From: Pseudomonadota bacterium | GTDB lineage: Bacteria > Pseudomonadota > Alphaproteobacteria > Rickettsiales > UBA1997 | Direction: 5' to 3' | Assembly (NCBI GenBank): GCA_009921385.1 | Contig: RFXY01000081.1 | Coordinates: 1 to 5,341 of the forward strand | DNA: 5,341 nt | Shown: positions 1 to 5,341 of the stretch, one piece after another | Layout of the letters: each line of letters begins with the position of its first letter | Numbering within the stretch: position 1 is the stretch's first letter | Program-made: the position numbers and the translations under genes | The notes under the pieces: generated by a model | Database searches by the model: none | Told to the model about the DNA's origin: nothing | The model's input: only the letters and a program-made list of their open reading frames with translations

Positions 1-119
1 CAGATTCAGAGAAAGAAAAATGGGACAATTATTTTACCCCAACAACCCCAAATCCTAAAGTGAATAAACCAGGTGCGGCATCACAAAGCTCTGGTGCGCA
101 AATTTCTGGCATACAATAA
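1..119 (+). CDS. C-terminal tail of an unidentified protein (5' end outside window)
   Basis: Codons read in the frame starting at position 3 stay open from the window edge to a TAA at 117-119, giving 38 residues. They begin DSEKEKWDNYF and continue into a Pro/Thr/Asn-rich then Gly/Ser/Ala/Gln-rich stretch ending SGAQISGIQ. The composition looks like a flexible, low-complexity C-terminus rather than a folded domain. No motif is recognisable and I cannot name the protein. It is called coding because the frame is open to the edge, and the sequence turns abruptly into extreme A/T intergenic DNA after the stop. Codon choice (GCG, GGT, TCT, CAA) is also more balanced than the following spacer. A non-coding origin cannot be excluded from so short a piece. 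Confidence 0.6.
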   Translation, partial: DSEKEKWDNYFTPTTPNPKVNKPGAASQSSGAQISGIQ

Positions 120-179
120 ACTTAATTTTCATAACAATTTTTATTTTAATTTTTTTATTGTAAATTATCAAAAAAGTGC

Positions 180-207
180 TTGCTATTTTTTTTTTATATT
201 TTAAAAT
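180..207 (+). promoter_or_regulatory. Candidate sigma-70-type promoter for tRNA-Lys and the downstream gene run
   Basis: TTGCTA (180-185) and TAAAAT (202-207) are separated by 16 bases, matching TTGACA and TATAAT at 4/6 and 5/6 positions. The -35 element is preceded by C, giving the CTTG start common in alphaproteobacterial promoters. Transcription would begin near 213-216, about 25 bases before the mature tRNA, a normal leader length. The surrounding 120-239 spacer is so rich in A and T that chance matches to a -10 are expected; position upstream of a tRNA is the main support. Nothing else is evident in this spacer apart from a short inverted repeat at 228-243. Confidence 0.45.
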
Positions 208-239
208 ATTTGCCAACATAATTTTTAGCTCTTTTTTTA

Positions 240-315
240 GAGCACGTAGCTCAGTCGGTAGAGCACCTCACTTTTAATGAGGTTGTCGTTGGTTCGATTC
301 CAACCGTGCTCACCA
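240..315 (+). tRNA. tRNA-Lys (anticodon UUU), CCA encoded
   Basis: A complete 76-base cloverleaf folds by hand. The acceptor strands GAGCACG (240-246) and CGTGCTC (305-311) pair perfectly over 7 bp. The D-arm is GCTC/GAGC (249-252 with 261-264) around AGTCGGTA. The anticodon stem is CCTCA/TGAGG (266-270 with 278-282) with loop CTTTTAA, placing UUU at 273-275. The variable loop is TTGTC, and the T-arm GTTGG/CCAAC (288-292 with 300-304) has loop TTCGATT. The discriminator is A312 and CCA is encoded at 313-315. A second CCA follows directly at 316-318, then eight T. UUU reads AAA and AAG, and lysine AAA codons are very frequent in the genes here. The next start codon is only 11 bases beyond the mature 3' end, so the tRNA may be cut out of a longer transcript. 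Confidence 0.97.
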
Positions 316-326
316 CCATTTTTTTT

Positions 327-1037
327 ATGAAGATAGATTTCATTCTTGTTAAAATGATCTTTATTTTTTTTCTTGTGGTGGCTGTTGTTTTGGTTTTTGC
401 CATAAAAAACAATCTTTCATCTTCTCAAACAAAACAACTACACAGTCAAATCACTAAAATAAAACAACAAATACATTCTTTTCAAGATAAATATCAAGCT
501 TTACCAGGCGACATCAACAATGCTTTTGAGTTAAAATTAAGCAATTATCCAACCAATGGCAATGCCGATGGCATCATCACCGATTCTATTTCAGAAAACA
601 AACTTTTTGATGCCGAATTAACCAATTTTTGGCTCCATCTTGGCAATGCTGGTTTTTTTGCCGAAAAATACGATGGTTTTAGCAACGAATCTGCTAGAAT
701 CGGTTTTAGTTTGCCAAAAGCACAAGGCATAAAAAAAAATAACGAGGCAGGCATTGTCGCCTTTGGTTATAATCAAAAGGGTGGGGCAGTGAATTTTTTG
801 CATATCGGTTTTAGCGAGGCCGATGCCACCAATCTTTACACCAAGCCAGTGCTTACCGCTAAAAATGCCAACATTATCGATAAAAAATTTGATGATGGCT
901 TGCCAAACTCAGGCAAAATACTTGCCAAAACTGGCAACAACCTTCAAGACAATTCTCGCCAAGAAGAATGCTTTCAAAACAACAAATACTTGGCAAACAG
1001 CAACATTGTTGCTTGTCAATTACTTTTTTCTTTTTAA
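327..1037 (+). CDS. Type IV pilin/pseudopilin-like secreted or anchored protein without a canonical prepilin motif
   Basis: This 236-residue protein has a short N-terminus with Lys at 2 and 9, then one hydrophobic segment (about residues 10-26), then an amphipathic helix (about 30-52). That helix leads into FQDKYQALPGD (52-62) followed by NGNADG (77-82). A KY-x-ALPGD box after a hydrophobic helix, an Asn/Gly-rich segment, WLHLGNAGFF and the block LTAKNANIIDKKFDDGLPNSG (about 176-196) are, from memory of the family, features of prepilin-like proteins in alphaproteobacterial and other Gram-negative genomes. C215 and C230 near the C-terminus could form a disulfide like the pilin D-region. The usual G/FTxxE prepilin peptidase site is not visible, so processing is doubtful. 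ATG 327 is chosen because the GTG at 306 lies inside the tRNA; ATG 354 (start of MIFIFFLVV) is an alternative. No Shine-Dalgarno sequence precedes either. hemH starts 3 bases after the stop. The pilin-like fold is fairly well supported; the role (pilus, secretion or orphan surface protein) is unknown. Confidence 0.75.
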   Translation: MKIDFILVKMIFIFFLVVAVVLVFAIKNNLSSSQTKQLHSQITKIKQQIHSFQDKYQALPGDINNAFELKLSNYPTNGNADGIITDSISENKLFDAELTNFWLHLGNAGFFAEKYDGFSNESARIGFSLPKAQGIKKNNEAGIVAFGYNQKGGAVNFLHIGFSEADATNLYTKPVLTAKNANIIDKKFDDGLPNSGKILAKTGNNLQDNSRQEECFQNNKYLANSNIVACQLLFSF

Positions 1038-1040
1038 TTT

Positions 1041-2087
1041 ATGCAAAAAACTGCGGTTATTTTATTTAACTTGGGCGGGCCAAGCAATCTTGACGAAGTC
1101 AAGCCTTTTTTGTTTAATTTATTTAACGACAAAGCCATAATTTCTTTGCCTCAGCCTTTTCGCTTTTTGTTGGCAAAATTAATTTCACACAAAAGAACTC
1201 CAAAAGCCCAAAATATTTACAAACAAATCAACAATAAATCTCCGCTACTTGACATCACCAACATTCAAGCCGAAAGCTTAGAAAAAGAATTATCTTTTTA
1301 TGGAGACTATCAAGTGTTTGTCAATATGCGATACACCAAGCCCACCGCCTTAGAGGTGGTTGAAAAAATTCAAGCCTACAACCCAACCGATATAGTTTTG
1401 TTGCCACTTTATCCGCAATTTTCTAACACCACTTCGGCATCTTCTATCGATAATTTTCTTGCTAATTTTAAAAACAACAATTGCCAAACTAAAATTATTT
1501 GCTGTTATCCAACCGAAAGCAATTTTATCAAGGCTCATAGCCACTTAATTTTGGCGGTTTTGCAAAAATTAAAACAACCAGAATTATCGCAAACAAGGCT
1601 ACTATTTTCTGCTCACGGTTTGCCTCAAAAAGTTATCAATGCTGGCGACCCTTATGTTTACCAAGTAGAGCAAACGGTTGGCGAAATCATTGCTCATTTG
1701 CAAAATCTTGGCTATCAAAATCTCGATCACCAAATTTGCTATCAATCAAAAGTCGGCCCGCTAAAATGGACAACTCCTAGCCTAGAAGATTCTTTAAGAA
1801 AAACCGCTCTCGACCATAAAATTGCTGTGGTTATTCCAGTTGCTTTTGTTTCTGATCACTCCGAAACTTTGGTTGAGCTCGATATCGAATACAAAGATCT
1901 CGCCTCAGAACTCGGCATTTCGCAATATCATCGAGTGGCTTCTTTAAATTTGCATACCGATTTTATTAATAGCTTAGCTCAAATGGTTTTGTATACCAAC
2001 AAACACGATAACAAATTTTTCTGCGGCACTTCTTGTCAAAAAAATTGTCCAAATAATCTCAAATTATGCCCTCAAAATTCTGCTTAA
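1041..2087 (+). CDS. hemH: Ferrochelatase (protoheme ferro-lyase)
   Basis: It inserts Fe(II) into protoporphyrin IX, the last step of protoheme synthesis, at the cytoplasmic face of the inner membrane. The 348-residue length is normal. Family landmarks in order are VILFNLGGP (6-14), KPFLFNLFND (21-30), KSPLLDIT (66-73), MRYTKP (96-101), LLPLYPQFS (120-128), SAHGLP (190-195), CYQSKVGPLKW (233-243) and PVAFVSDHSETLVELDIEY (266-284). H192 and E275 correspond to the conserved metal/porphyrin-site His and Glu. After the catalytic core the C-terminus carries C328, C332, C336 and C343, consistent with the [2Fe-2S] cluster known in ferrochelatases of some alphaproteobacteria, actinobacteria and animals; cluster binding here is inferred. 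ATG 1041 follows the pilin-like gene's stop by 3 bases and begins right at the conserved first strand. No Shine-Dalgarno sequence is seen. ybeY follows after 12 bases. Confidence 0.97.
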   Translation: MQKTAVILFNLGGPSNLDEVKPFLFNLFNDKAIISLPQPFRFLLAKLISHKRTPKAQNIYKQINNKSPLLDITNIQAESLEKELSFYGDYQVFVNMRYTKPTALEVVEKIQAYNPTDIVLLPLYPQFSNTTSASSIDNFLANFKNNNCQTKIICCYPTESNFIKAHSHLILAVLQKLKQPELSQTRLLFSAHGLPQKVINAGDPYVYQVEQTVGEIIAHLQNLGYQNLDHQICYQSKVGPLKWTTPSLEDSLRKTALDHKIAVVIPVAFVSDHSETLVELDIEYKDLASELGISQYHRVASLNLHTDFINSLAQMVLYTNKHDNKFFCGTSCQKNCPNNLKLCPQNSA

Positions 2088-2099
2088 ATCAGCCATTTT

Positions 2100-2615
2100 A
2101 TGATTATTGTTGATATTTTAAAAAAAAGCATCAGGTGGCAACAGCAAAAAAATATTGAAGATTTTTTGCAAAAAACCACCAAAAAAATTTTACCGCAAAC
2201 TAGCTTGCTTAATTTTAGTAAAAAAACTCAAAACATCATTCAATTAAACATTGTGTTGCTTGCCGATGTGCAAATCAAAAAAATCAATCAACAATTCAGG
2301 CAAAAAAATAAACCCACCAATGTTTTGTCTTTTGCCAATCTTGATGAAAAATTATTGCAAACACAAAACATAGATAAAGTCATCGGCAACAGCAATTTTC
2401 TTGCCTTGGGCGACATTTTATTTGCTTATCAAACCATCGATAAAGAAGCCAAACAGCAAAATAAAAGCTTTCAAAATCACCTCGCTCACTTGCTTGTTCA
2501 TGGCATTTTGCACTTGCTTGGTTGCGATCACGAAACCGCAGAAATGGCAAAAATTATGGAAGAACAAGAAATCGCCATTTTAAATAAATTCAAAATCCCA
2601 AACCCTTATTTATGA
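2100..2615 (+). CDS. ybeY: Endoribonuclease YbeY (rRNA maturation factor)
   Basis: YbeY is a zinc-dependent single-strand endoribonuclease involved in 16S rRNA 3'-end maturation and 70S ribosome quality control in the cytoplasm. The 171 residues contain the family landmarks: INQQFRQKNKPTNVLSF (62-78), LGDI (103-106) and the zinc site HGILHLLGCDH (134-144), in which H134, H138 and H144 form the H-x3-H-x5-H ligand set. The usual Tyr in the GYDH portion is Cys here (C142), so a fourth thiol lies next to the metal site; this is seen directly, its effect is unknown. The N-terminal half is lysine-rich and divergent. The stop TGA overlaps the next start as ATGA, so corC is probably translationally coupled. 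ybeY next to corC is a long-conserved pairing in proteobacteria; phoH, often the upstream neighbour, is absent and hemH is in its place. Confidence 0.95.
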   Translation: MIIVDILKKSIRWQQQKNIEDFLQKTTKKILPQTSLLNFSKKTQNIIQLNIVLLADVQIKKINQQFRQKNKPTNVLSFANLDEKLLQTQNIDKVIGNSNFLALGDILFAYQTIDKEAKQQNKSFQNHLAHLLVHGILHLLGCDHETAEMAKIMEEQEIAILNKFKIPNPYL

Positions 2616-3472
2616 CAATTTTTTCAAAAAAAATCTTATCAACTTTTGGTAAAATTTACCAACTTTTAAAAAATCTTTTTGGCAAAAAAACTAAAAAATC
2701 TTTTGCTAGTGTTATCAATCATATCACCGAAACTTTTGCTTCAGAAGGTTTAATTTCTAGCGAAGAAAAAAAACTCTTTCGCAATATTGTTGGTTTTGCC
2801 GACAAAAAAATTAACACTATCATGACCAATCGCTCCGATATTATTGCCATCAAACAAACCGCTGGCCTTGAAGAAATCAAGCAAATTATCAACGAAGATC
2901 AACACACCCGAATACCTATTTATGCCGAAACTTTCGACAATATTGTTGGCTTTATTCACAGCAAAGATTTGGCGAAATTTTTATCAAAACAAAGCCAAGA
3001 AACTTTTCAAATCAACAAAATAATTCGCAAAATTCTCTTTTTCCCTTGTTCTATGAAGCTGCTTGATGTTTTAATGTTAATGAGAATGGCAAGGGTGCAT
3101 ATCGGCATTGTTTTAGACGAGTTTGGCGGGGTTGATGGCTTGGTTACTATCGAAAATATTGTCGAAGAAATTGTTGGGCAAATAGAAGACGAGCACGATT
3201 TGCCTCTTGAAAGTGCTTTTTTTCAAATAAAACAACTAGAAGATAGCACTTTTCATCTTGGTGGCAGAGTTGCTTTGGCAAAACTTTCTGAACTTGTGGG
3301 TTTTCAAATTGAAGAGACAGATTTTGATACCGTGGCGGGCTTGGTGATTTCTGCTTTCAAAAGATTGCCAGAAATCGATGAAGAAATCGAAAAATTCGGC
3401 ATTAAATTTAAAGTAATCGCTGTCGATAATCGCACCATCAAAACTATCGCCATTAAAATTAATCAAACATAA
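2612..3472 (+). CDS. corC: CBS-pair CorC/TlyC (hemolysin C-like) protein
   Basis: This 286-residue protein lacks membrane segments and corresponds to the soluble form of the CNNM/CorC family, called CorC in enterics (Mg/Co efflux-associated) and TlyC or 'hemolysin C' in Rickettsia. After a Lys/Phe-rich N-terminus (1-45) comes the acidic linker SEEKKLFRNIVGFADKKI, then a degenerate form of the family's VMTPRSD box at 71-76 (MTNRSD, Pro replaced by Asn). The two CBS motifs are about 71-125 (HTRIPIYAETFDNIVGFIHS) and about 138-190 (RMARVHIGIVLDEFGGVDG, then LVTIENIVEEIVGQIEDEHD). A C-terminal CorC_HlyC domain (about 203-284) carries FDTVAGLVISAFKRLPEIDE. CBS pairs usually bind adenine nucleotides. 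The start overlaps the ybeY stop by four bases (ATGA), and the TAA is directly followed by the ATG of ccoG. Hemolysin activity should not be inferred from the name; ion transport or envelope stress roles are more likely. Confidence 0.93.
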   Translation: MTIFSKKILSTFGKIYQLLKNLFGKKTKKSFASVINHITETFASEGLISSEEKKLFRNIVGFADKKINTIMTNRSDIIAIKQTAGLEEIKQIINEDQHTRIPIYAETFDNIVGFIHSKDLAKFLSKQSQETFQINKIIRKILFFPCSMKLLDVLMLMRMARVHIGIVLDEFGGVDGLVTIENIVEEIVGQIEDEHDLPLESAFFQIKQLEDSTFHLGGRVALAKLSELVGFQIEETDFDTVAGLVISAFKRLPEIDEEIEKFGIKFKVIAVDNRTIKTIAIKINQT

Positions 3473-4806
3473 ATGCTTTCTCAATATTTTGCCGCCAAAA
3501 AAAAATTATACCCACAGCAAGTTAAAGGCAAAATTCGCTCTTTAAAAAATTGGTTAAATTTTTTATTGTTAAGTATCTACATTTTTTCGCCCTACCTTCG
3601 TTTTAATCGAGGCGAATCTGCCCCTAATCAGGCCATTTTAATCGATTTTCACACCGATGTTTTATATTTTTTCTTTATCGAAATTTGGCCGCAAGAAATT
3701 TATTATTTAGCAGGCATTTTGGTGCTGTCAGCATTGTTGCTGTTTTTTATCACCTCTTTATTTGGCAGAGTTTGGTGCGGATATGCTTGTACAGAAACAG
3801 CCGAATTTTGCTAGATCGCAAAAAAAATTGGCTTTATTATCAAAAAAAAATCTGCACCCATATTTGCTGGATAGCAATTTCTCTTTTTACAGGCTTGGTT
3901 TTTGTCAGCTATTTTAACGATGTTTTTGTGCTATACCAACTAATCATAAATTTACAGCTCTCAACTTCGATTTTAGGCTGGATTCTTGGCATTGGCTTTG
4001 CCACCTACCTGATGGCGGGCTTTGCTCGAGAACATGTTTGCACTTATATGTGCCCTTATGCTCGATTTCAGTCGGCAATGTTTGACAACAACACCTTGAT
4101 TGTTTCTTATCAGCACAAAAGGGGCGAACCTCGGCAAAAATATCATCAGGGCGACGATTTTGCTAACAGAGGTCATTGCATTGATTGCAAACAGTGTGTA
4201 GTAGTTTGCCCTGTTGGCATCGACATTCGCGACGGATTGCAAATGCAGTGCATTGCTTGTGGCTTATGCATAGATGCCTGCGACAACATTATGGAAAAAT
4301 TTAACTTACCAAAAGGTCTGATTCGCTACGATACTTTGCAAAATCTCAACACTAATCCCGATTTGTTTAGTGTGAAAAAGCCTAAATTTTTTAAACCCAG
4401 AACTTGGTATTATTTAGTGATTATTTCTGCTATTTGCACTCTCACCATATTTGGTTTAATCGCTAAACAACCCATTGCTATTTCTATTTTGCAAGAAAGA
4501 AACCCGCTTTATGTGCTGTTAAGCGACGGCTCCATCAGAAATGTCTATCAATTGAGTGTCACCAACAAAAGCCATCTCACTCAAAAATTTTTTCTCACTG
4601 CTAGTCATAGCGATTTGGTGGAGTTAAAAATATTAAATCAAGAAAACAACATCATCGAATTAAAACCGCAAGCAGTAAGTGAGTTTAAAATTTTTCTCAC
4701 CGCCAAAAACCCGCCTCAACACACAGAAAGCTTGGTTGTCGATTTAATGTTAAGCGATCAAAAACAAAACAATTATAAAACTTCTGCAGTGTTATTTTTG
4801 CCATAA
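3473..4806 (+). pseudogene. ccoG: ccoG/fixG (cbb3 oxidase assembly ferredoxin-like protein), broken by an out-of-frame deletion
   Basis: CcoG (FixG/RdxA) is a membrane iron-sulfur protein, shown in Rhodobacter to reduce Cu(II) for assembly of cbb3 cytochrome oxidase. Two pieces of one gene are seen in different frames. Piece 1 (3473-3814, 113 residues) has the family N-terminus: KKKLYPQQVKG, YLRFNRG, FFFIEIWPQEIYYLAG, two membrane helices and GRVWCGYAC (98-106), then stops at TAG 3812. Piece 2 resumes in the other frame at about 3811 with LLDRKKNW and runs 331 residues to TAA 4804-4806. It contains AGFAREHVCTYMCPYARFQ, two [4Fe-4S] motifs at 4177-4281 (CIDCKQC...CP and CIACGLC...C), a further membrane helix, and an Ig-like C-terminal domain starting near LSDGSIRNVYQL. 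The family's WTDLF...EG...R segment between the TETA and LDR points is missing, about 18 residues, which suggests a real deletion of about 55 bases rather than one miscalled base. If piece 2 is made alone, ATG 4012 is a possible start. The gene begins directly at the corC stop (TAAATG). Confidence 0.85.
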
Positions 4807-4824
4807 AACAACACTTGTTATTTT
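4807..4824 (+). terminator. Weak candidate intrinsic terminator after ccoG
   Basis: AACAA (4807-4811) and TTGTT (4815-4819) can pair as a 5-bp stem with a 3-base loop (CAC), followed by A and a T-rich run. The stem has only one G-C pair and is weak, and the same bases overlap a candidate -35 element. It is listed because it sits directly behind the last gene of the run and no better terminator is visible before fumC. Confidence 0.25.
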
Positions 4825-4842
4825 GATTTTTGTCAATAAAAT
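4815..4842 (+). promoter_or_regulatory. Candidate promoter for fumC
   Basis: TTGTTA (4815-4820) and TAAAAT (4837-4842) with a 16-base spacer match the sigma-70 consensus at 4/6 and 5/6. They give almost the same arrangement as the candidate tRNA-Lys promoter at 180-207, including the preceding C (CTTG). Transcription would start near 4849, about 25 bases before the fumC ATG. The 67-base gap is the only sizeable one after the tRNA, which favours a new transcription unit here, but random A/T-rich DNA produces such matches often. Confidence 0.35.
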
Positions 4843-4873
4843 TAAATTTTTTATCAACATTTTTATTAATTCT

Positions 4874-5341
4874 ATGTCTTACCGAATCGAATCCGACTCT
4901 TTTGGCAACATTTCTGTGCCAGAAAATGCTTATTATGCCGCTCAAACTCAAAGAAGTGTGCAAAATTTTCCGATTTGTAACAACAATGCTGGCCATAAAA
5001 TGCCCAAAGAAGTTATTTATGCAATGTTGTTAATCAAAAAATCGGCAGCCATTACCAATAAAGAGCTGATGGCATCCGACCCTACTTCTATTGAATTTAA
5101 AAAATTCTCCCCCGATTTAGCCAACAAAATCATCGATGCGGTCGACACTATTTTAGCCAAATTCGATTGGTTTTATGAGCATCATTTTCCGCTAGTGGTG
5201 TGGCAAACTGGCTCTGGCACTCAAACCAATATGAATGTCAACGAAGTTATTGCCTCGGTTGCCAACGAAAAAATCAACGGCACCAAAGGCGGTAAAAGCC
5301 CAGTGCACCCCAACGATCATGTTAATTTAGGGCAAAGCTCC
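4874..5341 (+). CDS. fumC: Class II fumarate hydratase, N-terminal part (3' end outside window)
   Basis: FumC is the iron-independent, homotetrameric fumarase that interconverts fumarate and L-malate in the TCA cycle in the cytoplasm. From ATG 4874 the frame is open for 156 codons to the window edge, about one third of the usual length of about 460. It shows [19 protein letters not shown] at the N-terminus, then [13 protein letters not shown] (22-34). [21 protein letters not shown] (105-125) is the first conserved superfamily region. [16 protein letters not shown] (141-156) includes the HPNDH segment that contributes to the secondary (B) dicarboxylate site. The aspartase/argininosuccinate lyase superfamily shares these regions; the SDSFG and VPHP-like wording (HPNDHVN) and QRS-NFPI favour fumarase over aspartase. 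The catalytic SS loop (GSSxMPxKxN) is beyond the edge. The segment around 66-80 ([14 protein letters not shown]) looks a few residues longer than in common relatives. No Shine-Dalgarno sequence precedes the ATG. Confidence 0.95.
   Translation, partial: MSYRIESDSFGNISVPENAYYAAQTQRSVQNFPICNNNAGHKMPKEVIYAMLLIKKSAAITNKELMASDPTSIEFKKFSPDLANKIIDAVDTILAKFDWFYEHHFPLVVWQTGSGTQTNMNVNEVIASVANEKINGTKGGKSPVHPNDHVNLGQSS

Noticed and set aside
132..165. Terminator after the first partial gene (ACAAT...ATTGT)
   Set aside because: The 5-bp stem has one G-C pair and an 18-base T-rich loop, which is too weak to call in such A/T-rich DNA.
306..326. In-frame GTG upstream extension of the pilin-like gene
   Set aside because: The GTG and the next bases belong to the tRNA acceptor strand and CCA end; ATG 327 or ATG 354 are more sensible starts.
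545..803. Two overlapping minus-strand frames inside the pilin-like gene
   Set aside because: Both are antisense to a gene with clear family blocks and have no independent start context or motif.
823..1140. 105-codon plus-strand frame across the end of the pilin-like gene and the start of hemH
   Set aside because: It is out of frame with both well-supported genes, has no recognisable motif and contradicts the HemH start.
3685..3810. ATG 3685 as the start of a separate gene encoding the second ccoG piece
   Set aside because: Residues from 3685 to about 3810 are the out-of-frame reading of the CcoG membrane helix and cysteine motif; homology only begins near 3811.
3803..3827. Programmed ribosomal frameshift in ccoG
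   Set aside because: The A8 run (3820-3827) lies after the TAG at 3812, so slipping there cannot rescue the first frame, and no shift would restore the missing residues.
3790..3840. Insertion sequence as the cause of the ccoG lesion
   Set aside because: No inserted DNA, terminal inverted repeat or target duplication is present; sequence is missing rather than added.
3973..4242. 89-codon minus-strand frame inside ccoG
   Set aside because: It lies antisense to the conserved cysteine motifs of CcoG and its translation shows no family features; it is a by-product of the coding strand.
1..5341. CRISPR array, tandem repeats, phage or toxin-antitoxin genes
   Set aside because: No regularly spaced repeats, no integrase or transposase motifs and no small paired genes were seen on either strand.

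Overview
The window is AT-rich (roughly one third G+C by eye) and every gene seen lies on the plus strand. Gene content and protein style point to an alphaproteobacterium, probably a reduced, host-associated or Rickettsiales/Holosporales-like lineage. The signs are a ferrochelatase with a C-terminal cysteine cluster, a YbeY-CorC pair with an ATGA overlap, a CcoG/FixG-type protein, an ALPGD-type pilin-like protein, and A/T-rich codon use with long A and T runs inside genes. The lineage is inferred from style, not from a search. Standard bacterial code fits: TAA and TGA act as stops and tryptophan is always TGG.

Layout: (1) 1-119 is the C-terminal tail of an unidentified protein. (2) 120-239 is a very AT-rich intergenic stretch with a plausible promoter (TTGCTA-16-TAAAAT). 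(3) 240-315 is a complete tRNA-Lys(UUU) with encoded CCA. (4) Only 11 bases later a tight gene run begins: a pilin-like protein (327-1037), hemH (1041-2087), ybeY (2100-2615), corC/tlyC (2612-3472) and a broken ccoG (3473-4806). Junctions are +3, +12, -4 and 0 bases, so these five are probably one transcript, possibly led by the tRNA. (5) 4807-4873 is a short spacer with a weak hairpin and a second candidate promoter of the same form. (6) 4874 to the window end is the 5' part of fumC, which runs off the edge.

Functionally the run is housekeeping: heme synthesis (HemH), rRNA processing and quality control (YbeY), a CBS-pair protein (CorC), copper handling for cbb3 oxidase assembly (CcoG) and the TCA cycle (FumC). 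HemH and CcoG both serve cytochrome production, but ccoG carries an out-of-frame deletion just after its first cysteine motif and is probably non-functional as sequenced.

I found no mobile element, CRISPR array or clearly new multi-gene system. The points most worth a second look are the ccoG lesion, the pilin-like protein without a recognisable prepilin cleavage motif, the tRNA-to-mRNA junction with a doubled CCA, and the lack of any Shine-Dalgarno sequence in front of all six start codons.
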